Of a DNA stretch of 64,000 nt, positions 26,425 to 34,747 are shown in pieces. The position numbers and the translations under genes are program-made. The notes under the pieces were generated by a model. That model saw nothing but the letters and a program-made list of their open reading frames with translations, did no database searches and had not been told where the DNA came from. How positions within the stretch are numbered: position 1 is the first letter of the stretch; the number at the start of each line of letters is the position of its first letter. The DNA comes from Streptomyces sp. NBC_00249 (GTDB lineage: Bacteria > Actinomycetota > Actinomycetes > Streptomycetales > Streptomycetaceae), in contig NZ_JAPEMV010000005.1 of assembly GCF_026342355.1 (NCBI RefSeq), forward strand, positions 496,001 through 560,000, in the 5' to 3' direction.

Positions 26425-28482
26425 ATGCCCGTATCCCGCCGCCGCTTCCTCCTCGCGGCCGTGCTGCCCATGCTCACCGTGGGCGCCTCCGGCGTACTCG
26501 CCGTGGCCTCCGGCCAGCAGACGTCGGCCGAGGCCACCCAGTCACGGGACCAGGCCCCCGTCCTGCCCGCCAGCACGACGGCCGGCACCGTCGTCCAGGT
26601 CGTGGCGCACCCCGACGACGACCTGTTCTTCATGAACCCCGACCTCAGCCGCTCCCTGCAGGCCGGCACCCAGCTCACCACCGCCTACCTCACCTCCGGC
26701 GAGGCCGACGGCCGCAACGAGGCGCGCGGCGGCGAGGCCAAGGACCCGGAGCAGCCCGCCGACCGCACCCACTACGCGGAGGCCCGGCAGAACGGCATAC
26801 GGTCCGCCTACGCCCAGATGGCGACCGGGGACCGCACCAGCGCGTGGCGGCGTACGGTCATACCCACCACGGGCGGCGGCCAGGCCGAGCTCGACGTCCT
26901 CATAGCCCGCCCGCAGGTCAACCTGGTCTGGCTGCAACTGCGCGAGGCCCGCAGCCCCGCCGGGGACAATCCGGACAGCCTGCGCGGCCTGTGGAACGGC
27001 GCGGTACCGGCGCTCGGCGCCCAGCTGACCTCGGGCACCCCCGTCAGGCAGCAGTTCTCGTACACCAAGGACCAGCTGACGGAGTCGATAGCCGGGATCC
27101 TGGCGCTGTACAGGCCTACGACGATACGCATGCAGGACCCCACCCCCGGCCGGTACGCCGACACCGGCAAGTACACCGACCACCAGGACCACATGTACGG
27201 GGCCCGCTTCGTGCAGGCCGCCACCGCCCTGTACGCCGAGCGGGTCGCCGACCGGCCCCACTTCTCGGTCCAGAACTACCTCGGCTACCACAACGGCACC
27301 CTCCCCCACGCGCTGGACCCGCAGACCGCCGAGACGAAGACCGGCTTCCTGCGCACCTACGCCTGGCAGGACCGCACCGACTACTGCGGCAGCCCCTCGG
27401 GCTGCGGCGACCGCAAGGTCGCGGGCAGCCCCACCGGCCGCAACTGGGCCCAGTCCCTGCGCTACGCCCGCGCCGACCAGACCTCCTGGCTGACGGCGGG
27501 CACCCCCGGCCGGTTGTGGGCGTTCGCCGTACTGGACGGGCGGATGGCCGTCTGGAACCGCGACCGGGCCGGCACCTGGACCGGCCCCGCCCTGCTCCCC
27601 GGCACCGGCATCGACCCCGGCGCCTGCGCCTCCCGCCTCCCCGACGGGCGCGTCGCCGTCCTCGCCACCCGCACCACGCTCGGACCCCGGCCCGCCGACT
27701 ACCGGCGGGACGTCGTCTACGCCGTCCAGGCGGCGCCCGACGGCCCGTTCGGCCCCTGGCAGTCCCTCGGCACCCCCGAGGCGGGCGACGAACCCGGCAC
27801 CTCCGCGATCAGCGCCCCCGCCGCCGCCGTCGACGCCGCGGGCCGCCTCACCGTCTACGTCCGCGACACCCGGCGCACCCTGCGCGCCCGCGTCCAGCAG
27901 CCGTCGGGCGGCTTCACCGACTGGCAGCGCCTGGGCGGCGAGGACCTCCAGAGCGACCCCGTCGCGGTGGTGGACACCGCCGGCCGGCGCCACGTCTACG
28001 CCACCACCACCGGCTCGGTCCTGGCCTGGACCCAGCCCGCCCCCGGCGCCCCGCTCGCCGGCCCCTTCCCCACCAACCTCCCCGCCACCACCGTTCCCCT
28101 CTCGGCGACCCCGGACGGCGCGGGCATCCGCCTCTACTTCCGCCGCCCCGACTCCGGGGTGGTCCGCAGCGCCCTGTCCACCGCGGGCCCGGGCGCCCCG
28201 CAGCTCTCCAGCGTCACCGAGTCCGGCGGCCGGGCGGGCTACGGCGCGGTCGGCGTCGCGGGCCGCCTCCTGACGGGCCGCGCCGACACCGGCACCGTCA
28301 GCACCACCACCCTCGGCGGCCCCCCGGCCTGGGCGGAGTCCCGCCTGCTCTACGCGGGCGCCCCGTCCTCCGTCCTCGAACCCACCGCCACCACGACAGC
28401 CGCCCTGGGCCTGGACGCCCAACTCCACACCACCACCACAACCCCCCACCCCACCTGGCACCCGGCCGTCCTCTCCCCCTGA
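26425..28482 (+). CDS. Tat-exported PIG-L family deacetylase with beta-propeller-like C-terminus (copy 2)
   Basis: Paralogue of the preceding gene, 685 residues. The N-terminus MPVSRRRFLLAAVLPMLTVG is a twin-arginine signal peptide (SRRRFLL), so export is in folded form. The deacetylase domain has AHPDDD (61-66), YLTSGEADG, EARQNGIRSAYAQMATGDR and TDHQDHMYGARF; the second half repeats the same propeller-like strand pattern (WQSLGTPEAGDE, YVRDTRRTLRARV, LAWTQPAPGAP). The two copies differ in export signal but match closely in the catalytic domain. A terminator lies between them, so they are expressed separately. Function is probably deacetylation of an extracellular glycan. Confidence 0.83.
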   Translation: MPVSRRRFLLAAVLPMLTVGASGVLAVASGQQTSAEATQSRDQAPVLPASTTAGTVVQVVAHPDDDLFFMNPDLSRSLQAGTQLTTAYLTSGEADGRNEARGGEAKDPEQPADRTHYAEARQNGIRSAYAQMATGDRTSAWRRTVIPTTGGGQAELDVLIARPQVNLVWLQLREARSPAGDNPDSLRGLWNGAVPALGAQLTSGTPVRQQFSYTKDQLTESIAGILALYRPTTIRMQDPTPGRYADTGKYTDHQDHMYGARFVQAATALYAERVADRPHFSVQNYLGYHNGTLPHALDPQTAETKTGFLRTYAWQDRTDYCGSPSGCGDRKVAGSPTGRNWAQSLRYARADQTSWLTAGTPGRLWAFAVLDGRMAVWNRDRAGTWTGPALLPGTGIDPGACASRLPDGRVAVLATRTTLGPRPADYRRDVVYAVQAAPDGPFGPWQSLGTPEAGDEPGTSAISAPAAAVDAAGRLTVYVRDTRRTLRARVQQPSGGFTDWQRLGGEDLQSDPVAVVDTAGRRHVYATTTGSVLAWTQPAPGAPLAGPFPTNLPATTVPLSATPDGAGIRLYFRRPDSGVVRSALSTAGPGAPQLSSVTESGGRAGYGAVGVAGRLLTGRADTGTVSTTTLGGPPAWAESRLLYAGAPSSVLEPTATTTAALGLDAQLHTTTTTPHPTWHPAVLSP

Positions 28483-28510
28483 CACCCCGGCGGCAGCCAG
28501 GCGGCGGTGG

Positions 28511-30247
28511 TCACTGCGCGGAGAGACGGCTCTGCATCAGCAGCAGGACTTCCGTGGCCTTCTTCCGGGTCTCCGCTTGCTTCTCCGGCGGGCCGCCCAC
28601 GTAGACCGAGACGGCGGACTTCCCCGTCCGGCCGATCAGGATGACGTACGGAATGTTCGCCTTGCTGCCGTCGTCGTAGGCGATGAGCCTTCCTTCTTCG
28701 GAGAACACCTCGTCGAAGCCGGACAGTTCCGGGGCGATCGCTTCGTGCACATCAGCCCAACGCGCTTTGCCCTGGTGCTGATTCGTGCAGCGGTGGATCG
28801 CGTCCCTGTCGTCGGCGACGGACTCCCGTGCCGTGCTCTCGTCCACGTACACCACCGCCCCGGAGCTGGCCGAGAAGCCTAGTTTGTCGTCCTGCACCGC
28901 GCGTGCGACCGCGGCAAGCGTGCCCGTCCGCGCGGGTTTCTCGTACACCTCGCAATTGGGCCGGACCCCGGATTCCGGGGCCGGGTCCCACTCGTACGGG
29001 TCGCTCCGGGCATACCCCGGTCCCCAGTCCTGGGGCGAGAGCGGCACCGCCGATACGATCCTGTGCGCCTCTGCGACTGTGGACGTGGCGCCGCTGGAGG
29101 AGGGGGAAGGGGAGCGGGAGGGCGAAGGACCCCCAACGCCGCCTCGAAGCAGCAGCACCAAGCCCACCACCAGCACCACGGCCGCGCCGGTGACGGCCAG
29201 GACAAGATTCCGCCGGGAGCGCCTCCGGGCCGGTTCGGGACCCGGGCCGGCCTGATCGGGCGGAGGGCGGGAGCCCGGGGGCGGGACCGATCCCGGGAGG
29301 GACGTCAGCGTCCGGTACTCGGGGCGCTCGGGCCCAGGCGCCCCGTCCGAAAGAACCGTCCGCGGCGGCGGCTTGAGCCCGTCGGCGACGGAGCTGAGCC
29401 TCCGTACGGCCTCCTCCCCCTCCATCCGCTGCGCGGGGTCCTTGGCCAACAGCCCCTCCACGACCGGGGCCAGCGCCCCTGCCCGGCGCGGTGGGGTGGG
29501 GTCCTCGGTGAGCAGGGCGGCCAGCGTGGCGGAGGCCGAGTCCCGTTCGAAGGGGCCGGTCCCCTCCAGCGCGAAATACAGGGTGGCGCCGAGCCCGAAG
29601 AGATCGGCGGCCGCGGTGGGCGGTTCGCCGCGGGCACGTTCGGGCGCCATGTAGGGCGGGGAACCGAGGATCCCCGCCGTGCCGGTCAGGCGCAGTTCGC
29701 CGGAGCTCGGTTGCAGTGCGATGCCGTAGTCGGCGAGCAACACCTTGCCACGCTCGGCGTACTGCCCGGAGTTCTGACCGGGGCGCGTCAGGAGGACGTT
29801 GGCCGGTTTGACGTCCCGGTGCAGGATTCCGAGCCGGTGGCCCTCCAGCAGAGCGTCCAGGACCGCCAGCCCGATCCGCGCGACCTCGACGGGCGGCAGC
29901 GGCCCGTTCTCGCGCACCACCGCCTCCAGATCGGTCGCGCCGGGGACGAATGCCATGACGATCCACGGCAGGCCGCCCTCCTCCACGATGTCGTGGACGG
30001 TGACCACATGGGGATGGTCGCGCAACCGCGCGGCGTGGCGGGCCTCGCCGCGGGCCCGGACGATCCGGCTGCTCACCTCTGCTTCCGGCACGCCCGGCAG
30101 CAGACTGATCTCCTTGAGGGCGACCTCGCACGCCAGCTCCTGGTCGTAGGCGAGCCACACACGGCCCATGCCTCCGGCCCCCAGCTGGCGCAAGAGCCGG
30201 TAACGCCCGGCGATCACGCGCCCGGCGGGTTCGCGCGCTCCTGTCAT
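28511..30247 (-). CDS. Transmembrane eukaryotic-type Ser/Thr protein kinase
   Basis: A sensor kinase, 578 residues. The cytoplasmic kinase domain (~15-290) has the glycine loop GAGGMGRVW, catalytic Lys in VALKE (45), HRDVKPAN (143-150), DYG (173-175) instead of the usual DFG, and APE (~203). A proline-rich juxtamembrane linker follows, then one membrane span (~347-368). The extracytoplasmic ~210 residues begin with Ser/Pro repeats and continue into a compact domain with Cys residues (PNCEVYEKP, IHRCTNQ), so the signal is probably sensed outside. The ATG at 30247 has GAAGAGG upstream. It stands alone and its ligand is unknown. Confidence 0.92.
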   Translation of the reverse strand: MTGAREPAGRVIAGRYRLLRQLGAGGMGRVWLAYDQELACEVALKEISLLPGVPEAEVSSRIVRARGEARHAARLRDHPHVVTVHDIVEEGGLPWIVMAFVPGATDLEAVVRENGPLPPVEVARIGLAVLDALLEGHRLGILHRDVKPANVLLTRPGQNSGQYAERGKVLLADYGIALQPSSGELRLTGTAGILGSPPYMAPERARGEPPTAAADLFGLGATLYFALEGTGPFERDSASATLAALLTEDPTPPRRAGALAPVVEGLLAKDPAQRMEGEEAVRRLSSVADGLKPPPRTVLSDGAPGPERPEYRTLTSLPGSVPPPGSRPPPDQAGPGPEPARRRSRRNLVLAVTGAAVVLVVGLVLLLRGGVGGPSPSRSPSPSSSGATSTVAEAHRIVSAVPLSPQDWGPGYARSDPYEWDPAPESGVRPNCEVYEKPARTGTLAAVARAVQDDKLGFSASSGAVVYVDESTARESVADDRDAIHRCTNQHQGKARWADVHEAIAPELSGFDEVFSEEGRLIAYDDGSKANIPYVILIGRTGKSAVSVYVGGPPEKQAETRKKATEVLLLMQSRLSAQ

Positions 30248-30588
30248 GACGTCGCCTCTTCCGACATGGCCAGCAGGTTCCCGGCGATCGTTGAGAGCCC
30301 CCTCCCCCCAGGTATCGCACTCGGCTGATTCACCGGCAAACCGAGCCCGCACGCCTTCCCCTGCGGCAGCTCCCGGGACGGGGGCGGGACAGCGGGAAAC
30401 CGGCGCTGCCTCGCCGTACCGCCCCGGAAAGGGCGCGTTCGGCCGAACGGGTGACCTTGGTGCGCCGGTCCGATCGATCGGAGATCGGACGGGCGGAGCA
30501 CGCTCGCGGCGGCGAACGGACCGGGCCGGTGGTCGATGACCACCGGCCCGGAGTGTCAGAAATTCCTGACGGAGGTGCTGAGCTGCCG
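30248..30588. other. Non-coding stretch between kinase and glnA2-type gene
   Basis: 341 bases holding the hairpin that ends the glutamine-synthetase transcript (30521-30551) and presumably the kinase promoter (nearer 30250-30330). GC-rich, with short open frames but none with start signals or a recognisable product. Confidence 0.5.
30521..30551 (-). terminator. Terminator of the glnA2-type gene
   Basis: A 13-base perfect stem (CCGGGCCGGTGGT pairing with ACCACCGGCCCGG) with a 5-base loop, 38 bases downstream of the stop codon on the minus strand. Confidence 0.7.
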
Positions 30589-31950
30589 TTACAGCACCGG
30601 CAGGTTCTTGCGGAGCTCGAAGGCCGTGACCTCGCTCCGGTACTCCTCCCACTCCTGCTTCTTGTTGCGCAGGAAGAAGTCGAAGACGTGTTCGCCGAGG
30701 GTTTCGGCGACCAGTTCGCTGCGTTCCATCAGGGCGATGGCCTCGCCGAGGTTCTGCGGGAGGGGTTCGATGCCCATCGCGCGGCGTTCGGCGTCGGAGA
30801 GGGCCCAGACGTCGTCGTCGGCGCCCGCCGGGAGTTCGTAGCCCTCCTCGATGCCCTTGAGGCCGGCCGCCAGGAGGACGGCGTACGTGAGGTAGGGGTT
30901 GGCGCCCGAGTCGATCGAGCGGACCTCGACCCGGGAGGAACCCGTCTTGCCCGGCTTGTACATCGGGACGCGGATCAGGGCCGAGCGGTTGTTGTGGCCC
31001 CAGCAGATGTACGAGGGGGCCTCGCCGCCGGAGCCGGCGGTGCGGGAGGAGCCGCCCCAGATGCGCTTGTAGGAGTTGACCCACTGGTTGGTGACCGCGG
31101 CGGTCTCCGCGGCGTGCTTCAGGAGGCCCGCGATGAAGGAGCGGCCGACCTTCGAGAGCTGGTACTCGGCGCCCGACTCGTAGAAGGCGTTGCGGTCGCC
31201 CTCGAAGAGGGAGAGGTGGGTGTGCATGCCCGAGCCCGGGTACTCCGAGAAGGGCTTCGGCATGAAGGTGGCCTGGACTCCCTGTTCCAGGGCCACCTGC
31301 TTCATGACCAGGCGGAAGGTCATGATGTTGTCGGCCGTCGAGAGGGCGTCGGCGTAGCGGAGGTCGATCTCCTGCTGGCCGGGGGCACCCTCGTGGTGGC
31401 TGAACTCCACCGAGATGCCCATGGATTCGAGCATCGTGATGGCCTGACGGCGGAAGTCCATGCCGACGTTCTGCGGAGTGTGGTCGAAGTAGCCGGAGTT
31501 GTCCGCCGGGACCGGGCGGGTGCCGTCCAGCGGCTTGTCCTTCAGCAGGAAGAACTCGATCTCGGGGTGGGTGTAGAAGGTGAAGCCCAGGTCCGAGGTC
31601 TTGTTCAGGATGCGCTTGAGGACGTAGCGGGGGTCCGCGTACGACGGGGAGCCGTCCGGCATCAGGATGTCGCAGAACATCCGGGCGGTCCCGGGGGCCT
31701 CGGCGCGCCACGGCAGTATCTGGAAGGTGCTCGGGTCCGGCTTGGCGATCATGTCGGACTCGTAGACCCGGGCGAAGCCCTCGATCGCGGAGCCGTCGAA
31801 GCCGATGCCCTCGTCGAAGGCCTGCTCCAGCTCCGCGGGGGCGACCGCGACGGACTTGAGGAAGCCCAGTACGTCGGTGAACCACAGGCGCACGAAGCGG
31901 ATGTCGCGCTCCTCGAGCGTCCGGAGGACGAATTCCTGCTGCTTGTCCAT
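30589..31950 (-). CDS. glnA2: Glutamine synthetase-like enzyme, GlnA2 type (probable gamma-glutamylpolyamine synthetase)
   Basis: 453 residues, GS fold: FDGSAIEGFARVYESDM, PEIEFFLL, PGSGMHTHLSLFEG, NRSALIRVP, SSRVEVRSIDSGANPYL. At the place of the adenylylation tyrosine loop of GSI (NLY near ELP) it reads YELPAGADDDVWALSDAER, without the tyrosine, so the nearby GlnE is unlikely to modify it. Gene order (glnE, then this gene, with nadE nearby) matches glnA2 of S. coelicolor, reported as a gamma-glutamylpolyamine synthetase that detoxifies polyamines rather than making glutamine. That function is assigned by analogy. ATG 31950 with GAGG..AAGG upstream; monocistronic. Confidence 0.87.
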   Translation of the reverse strand: MDKQQEFVLRTLEERDIRFVRLWFTDVLGFLKSVAVAPAELEQAFDEGIGFDGSAIEGFARVYESDMIAKPDPSTFQILPWRAEAPGTARMFCDILMPDGSPSYADPRYVLKRILNKTSDLGFTFYTHPEIEFFLLKDKPLDGTRPVPADNSGYFDHTPQNVGMDFRRQAITMLESMGISVEFSHHEGAPGQQEIDLRYADALSTADNIMTFRLVMKQVALEQGVQATFMPKPFSEYPGSGMHTHLSLFEGDRNAFYESGAEYQLSKVGRSFIAGLLKHAAETAAVTNQWVNSYKRIWGGSSRTAGSGGEAPSYICWGHNNRSALIRVPMYKPGKTGSSRVEVRSIDSGANPYLTYAVLLAAGLKGIEEGYELPAGADDDVWALSDAERRAMGIEPLPQNLGEAIALMERSELVAETLGEHVFDFFLRNKKQEWEEYRSEVTAFELRKNLPVL

Positions 31951-32124
31951 GCCTTCATCCTCGCAGTTCAGACGGCCTGTGCACCACCGGCCGTGGGGGA
32001 CGGGGGCACAGTCGGGCCGGCCCAGTATCGCCAGCGGTGGTTTCCGCCACATTACGCACCCCCGAAAGGTGGTGACACCCCCGCACTGACCTCCCACCCG
32101 TCATGAGCATTACCATCTGCGCCC

Positions 32125-32514
32125 ATGGGGGGCCGGCAGCACACGCGTAACGGGAGCCGACGGCGTCCCGCCCGCCGCGCTGCCGCCTTCCTGCTGCTGT
32201 TCGCCTTCGGCGTGGTGGCCGCGGCCGCGTTCCTGTGCCCGCGGCCCGCCGAGGCGCATCCCGTACGGGCCGGGGCCTGGGCCGGGGCCGACGCCGCGCA
32301 CGCCGCGTGCGTGTCCCCGTACGACCTTCCGGGCTGTTCCGGCCTGTCGCACGTGACCCCGGCCGTGCTGCCGGCCCCGCCGCCCGCCGTGAGCGCGGCC
32401 GGGGCCGCCGGGCCGCCGGCGCCCGTACGCCGGGCCTCCGGCGGGCCGGTCCGGCCGCCCGGGACGCTCGCGCGCGCCCCCGACCTGCACGCCCTGCAAG
32501 TGCTGCGGACCTGA
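32125..32514 (+). CDS. Small exported or membrane protein, unknown
   Basis: 129 residues: an Arg-rich N-terminus, one hydrophobic segment (AAAFLLLFAFGVVAAAAFLCP), then an Ala/Pro-rich chain with two Cys (HAACVSPYDLPGCSG) and a basic tail. It looks like a signal-anchored or secreted protein; the pair of Cys might form a disulfide. No family recognised. It lies directly upstream of the DUF3105 and DUF305 genes on the same strand (88-base gap) and may belong to the same process. The coding call rests on G+C-rich third positions and the signal-like start; no strong ribosome-binding site was seen. Confidence 0.55.
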   Translation: MGGRQHTRNGSRRRPARRAAAFLLLFAFGVVAAAAFLCPRPAEAHPVRAGAWAGADAAHAACVSPYDLPGCSGLSHVTPAVLPAPPPAVSAAGAAGPPAPVRRASGGPVRPPGTLARAPDLHALQVLRT

Positions 32515-32602
32515 CGGGTCCGGCGCCGCCCCGCGCGGCGCACCCCTCGCTGCACCACCGGCTCCATCCCGACACCCCCCTCAGCAGAAGGAACCAGGGC
32601 AC

Positions 32603-33271
32603 ATGGCCAGCAGGACACCGGACCAGGACCAGCACTCCCGGCAGAGCCGCATAGCCGAGATGCGCCGCGCCGACCGGGCACGCGAACGGCGTAACCGGAT
32701 CATCGCGATCACCGTGTCGACGGCGGTCGTCGCCGGACTCATCGGCTTCGGCTCGTGGGTGCTGATCGACCAGAAGCAGCAGAAGGAACAGAAGGAGAAG
32801 GCCGCGACCGCGGCCCGCAACTCGCCGGTGAGCGGCGAGCGCGAGTGGGACGCGAAGAAGCTGGGCCGCAACCACGTCGAGACCCCGGTCAAGTACGAGA
32901 CGAACCCGCCCGTCGGCGGGGACCACCACCCCCGCTGGATGAACTGCAACGGCGACGTCTACAAGAACCCGGTGCCGGAGGTGAACGCCGTGCACTCGCT
33001 GGAGCACGGCGCGGTCTGGGTGACGTACAACGAGAAGGCCGCCAAGGCCGACCTGGACAAGCTCGCCGGGACGGTGGCGAAGACCCCGTACACGCTGATG
33101 AGCCCGGTCAAGGAGCAGGGCGGGACGATCATGCTCAGCGCGTGGGGCAGGCAGCTGACGGTCGACGACGCGTCCGACCCCCGGGTGGCGCAGTTCTTCA
33201 CCAAGTACGTGCAGGGCCCGCAGACCCCCGAGCCGGGCGCGGCCTGCACCAACGGGCTGGCCGACAAGTGA
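32603..33271 (+). CDS. DUF3105 membrane-anchored extracytoplasmic protein
   Basis: 222 residues. A charged N-terminus (QSRIAEMRRADRARERRNR) is followed by a single membrane span (IIAITVSTAVVAGLIGFGSWVLI), a coiled Gln/Lys/Glu segment (DQKQQKEQKEK) and the DUF3105 domain with NPPVGGDHHPRWMNCNGDVY, HSLEHGAVWVTYN and TIMLSAWGRQL. His and Cys residues in the domain core could bind a metal. Function unknown. The stop codon overlaps the start of the DUF305 gene (GTGA), so the two proteins are translationally coupled and probably act together. Confidence 0.85.
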   Translation: MASRTPDQDQHSRQSRIAEMRRADRARERRNRIIAITVSTAVVAGLIGFGSWVLIDQKQQKEQKEKAATAARNSPVSGEREWDAKKLGRNHVETPVKYETNPPVGGDHHPRWMNCNGDVYKNPVPEVNAVHSLEHGAVWVTYNEKAAKADLDKLAGTVAKTPYTLMSPVKEQGGTIMLSAWGRQLTVDDASDPRVAQFFTKYVQGPQTPEPGAACTNGLADK

Positions 33272-33948
33272 CCCGTACGACGACCCGTACGTACTGGGCC
33301 GCGGGCGCGGCCGTGGTGCTGGCCGTGCTGTTCGCGGTGGGGGCCACGGTCGCCGCCCCCGCGGGCGGTACGGGGGCGGGGGCGGGCACGCGGCCCTCGC
33401 TGTACTCCCCCGACGCCGGTTTCGCCCGGGACATGTCGGTGCACCACCAGCAGGCGGTCGAGATGTCCTTCGTCGTCCGCGACCGCACCCAGGACGAGCC
33501 GGTGCGCAGCCTCGCCTACGACATCGCCAACACGCAGGCCAACCAGCGCGGCATGATGCTGGGCTGGCTGGACCTGTGGGACCTGCCGAAGGTGGTGTCC
33601 GGTGAGCCGCCGATGTCCTGGATGGCGGCCCCGGAACAGGGGGGCCACACCGGGCACGCGGGGCACGGCGCCCAGGCCGCGCAGGACGGGGCGCTCATGC
33701 CGGGCATGGCCACCAAGGAGGAGCTGGTGCGGCTCGGCGCCGCGGGCGGCCGGGACGCGGAGGTGCTGTACCTCCAGCTGATGACCGACCACCACAAGGG
33801 CGGCGTGGCGATGGCCGAGGCCTGTGCGCGGCAGTGCCGGGTCCCGGCGGAGCGGGCGCTGGCGCAGGGGATGGCCGAGGCGCAGCAGTCGGAGCTGACC
33901 TTGATGGCGGACATGCTGAAGCAGCGCGGGGCGGCCCCGCGCGGCTGA
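33268..33948 (+). CDS. DUF305 exported four-helix protein, possibly metal-binding
   Basis: 226 residues. A hydrophobic signal/anchor (YWAAGAAVVLAVLFAVGATVAA) precedes two DUF305 repeats with the hallmark histidine pairs: MSVHHQQAVEMS and MTDHHKGGVAMAEAC. Between them is a His/Gly/Met-rich loop (QGGHTGHAGHGAQ, LMPGMA). The family is linked in the literature to ferritin-like folds and copper-associated loci, so copper handling is plausible but not shown. The GTG at 33268 overlaps the upstream stop. A strong hairpin at 33960-33995 ends the unit. Confidence 0.87.
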   Translation: MTRTTTRTYWAAGAAVVLAVLFAVGATVAAPAGGTGAGAGTRPSLYSPDAGFARDMSVHHQQAVEMSFVVRDRTQDEPVRSLAYDIANTQANQRGMMLGWLDLWDLPKVVSGEPPMSWMAAPEQGGHTGHAGHGAQAAQDGALMPGMATKEELVRLGAAGGRDAEVLYLQLMTDHHKGGVAMAEACARQCRVPAERALAQGMAEAQQSELTLMADMLKQRGAAPRG

Positions 33949-33959
33949 GGCGGGCAGGC

Positions 33960-33995
33960 GGCGGGGCCGTCCGGGGGATCCCGGGCGGCCCCGCC
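33960..33995 (+). terminator. Terminator after the DUF3105-DUF305 pair
   Basis: A GC-rich stem of about 15 pairs with one mismatch (GGCGGGGCCG-T-CCGGG / CCCGG-G-CGGCCCCGCC) begins 12 bases after the DUF305 stop codon. Confidence 0.65.
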
Positions 33996-34162
33996 GGCGT
34001 ACGGGGGCGGTGCCCGGGGCCGCGGCGCCGGGCGGGTTCTCACCCGTACGGGTGCGTCCGCCTCGCGTGGAGTCGCGTACTCCGAACAGCCGAACGAGGA
34101 TGAGGACGCCGGGACGGACGCGCCCGCGCCCGCCGCGACGGCATGCTCAGGAGGTTGACGCG

Positions 34163-34582
34163 ATGACCACCGCCGCAGAGATCATGCACCCCGGGGCCCA
34201 GTGGATCCCCGCCACCGAGACCCTGGACCGGGCCGCGCAGCTGATGGCCCGGCTGAATGTGGGCGCGCTGCCCATCAGTGACGCCGACGAGAGGCTCTGC
34301 GGCATCCTGACCGACCGCGACATCGTGGTGGGCTGTGTGGCCAAGGGGCACGACCCGTCGAGGATCACGGCCGGTGACATGGCCCGGGGCACCCCGCGCT
34401 GGATCGACGCCGGCGCGGACGTGTCCGAGGTGCTCCAGGAGATGCAGAGCCACCAGATCCGCCGACTGCCGGTGATCAAGGACAAGCGGCTGGTCGGGAT
34501 GATCAGCGAGGCCGATCTCGCCAAGCACCTCTCCGAGGAGCAGATAGCCGGCTGGGCGGCCGAGGTGTACGCGAAGAGCTAG
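34163..34582 (+). CDS. Two-CBS-domain protein
   Basis: 139 residues comprising two CBS motifs and nothing else: AAEIMHPGAQWIPATETLDRAA...VGALPISDADERLCGILTDRDIVV and GDMARGTPRWIDAGADVSEVLQEMQSHQIRRLPVIKDKRLVGMISEADLAKHL. Stand-alone CBS pairs bind adenine nucleotides or S-adenosylmethionine and regulate partners; the partner here is unknown. The ATG at 34163 follows a good AGGAGG. The stop codon TAG (34580-34582) lies inside the terminal repeat of the palindromic element that follows, so the natural C-terminus may have been altered by that insertion. Confidence 0.9.
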   Translation: MTTAAEIMHPGAQWIPATETLDRAAQLMARLNVGALPISDADERLCGILTDRDIVVGCVAKGHDPSRITAGDMARGTPRWIDAGADVSEVLQEMQSHQIRRLPVIKDKRLVGMISEADLAKHLSEEQIAGWAAEVYAKS

Positions 34583-34747
34583 GCCGTCTCTTTCGGATCT
34601 TGCCGGTTAAGCCCGCGTCGTCCGGTGCCGTGCCTCGGCGCGTTGGCGGGGCGTCCGTGTACTGGACGTACTCGGGCGCCCCGCCAACGCGGCGAGGTGC
34701 GGTGCCGGGCGGCGCGGGCCAGGCAAGATCCGGAAGAGACGGCCTAG
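34579..34747. repeat. ~169-bp palindromic MITE-like element between convergent genes
   Basis: An almost continuous inverted repeat: CTAGGCCGTCTCTT at 34579-34592 is mirrored by AAGAGACGGCCTAG ending at 34747. Further paired blocks follow (CGGATCTTGCC, CGCGTTGGCGGGGCG), leaving a small centre around GTGTACTGGACGTACTCG. It has no coding capacity. Its ends contain the TAG stops of both flanking genes, and the hairpin would terminate both transcripts. I recall near-identical sequences scattered in Streptomyces genomes but cannot check. Probably a miniature inverted-repeat transposable element. Confidence 0.85.
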
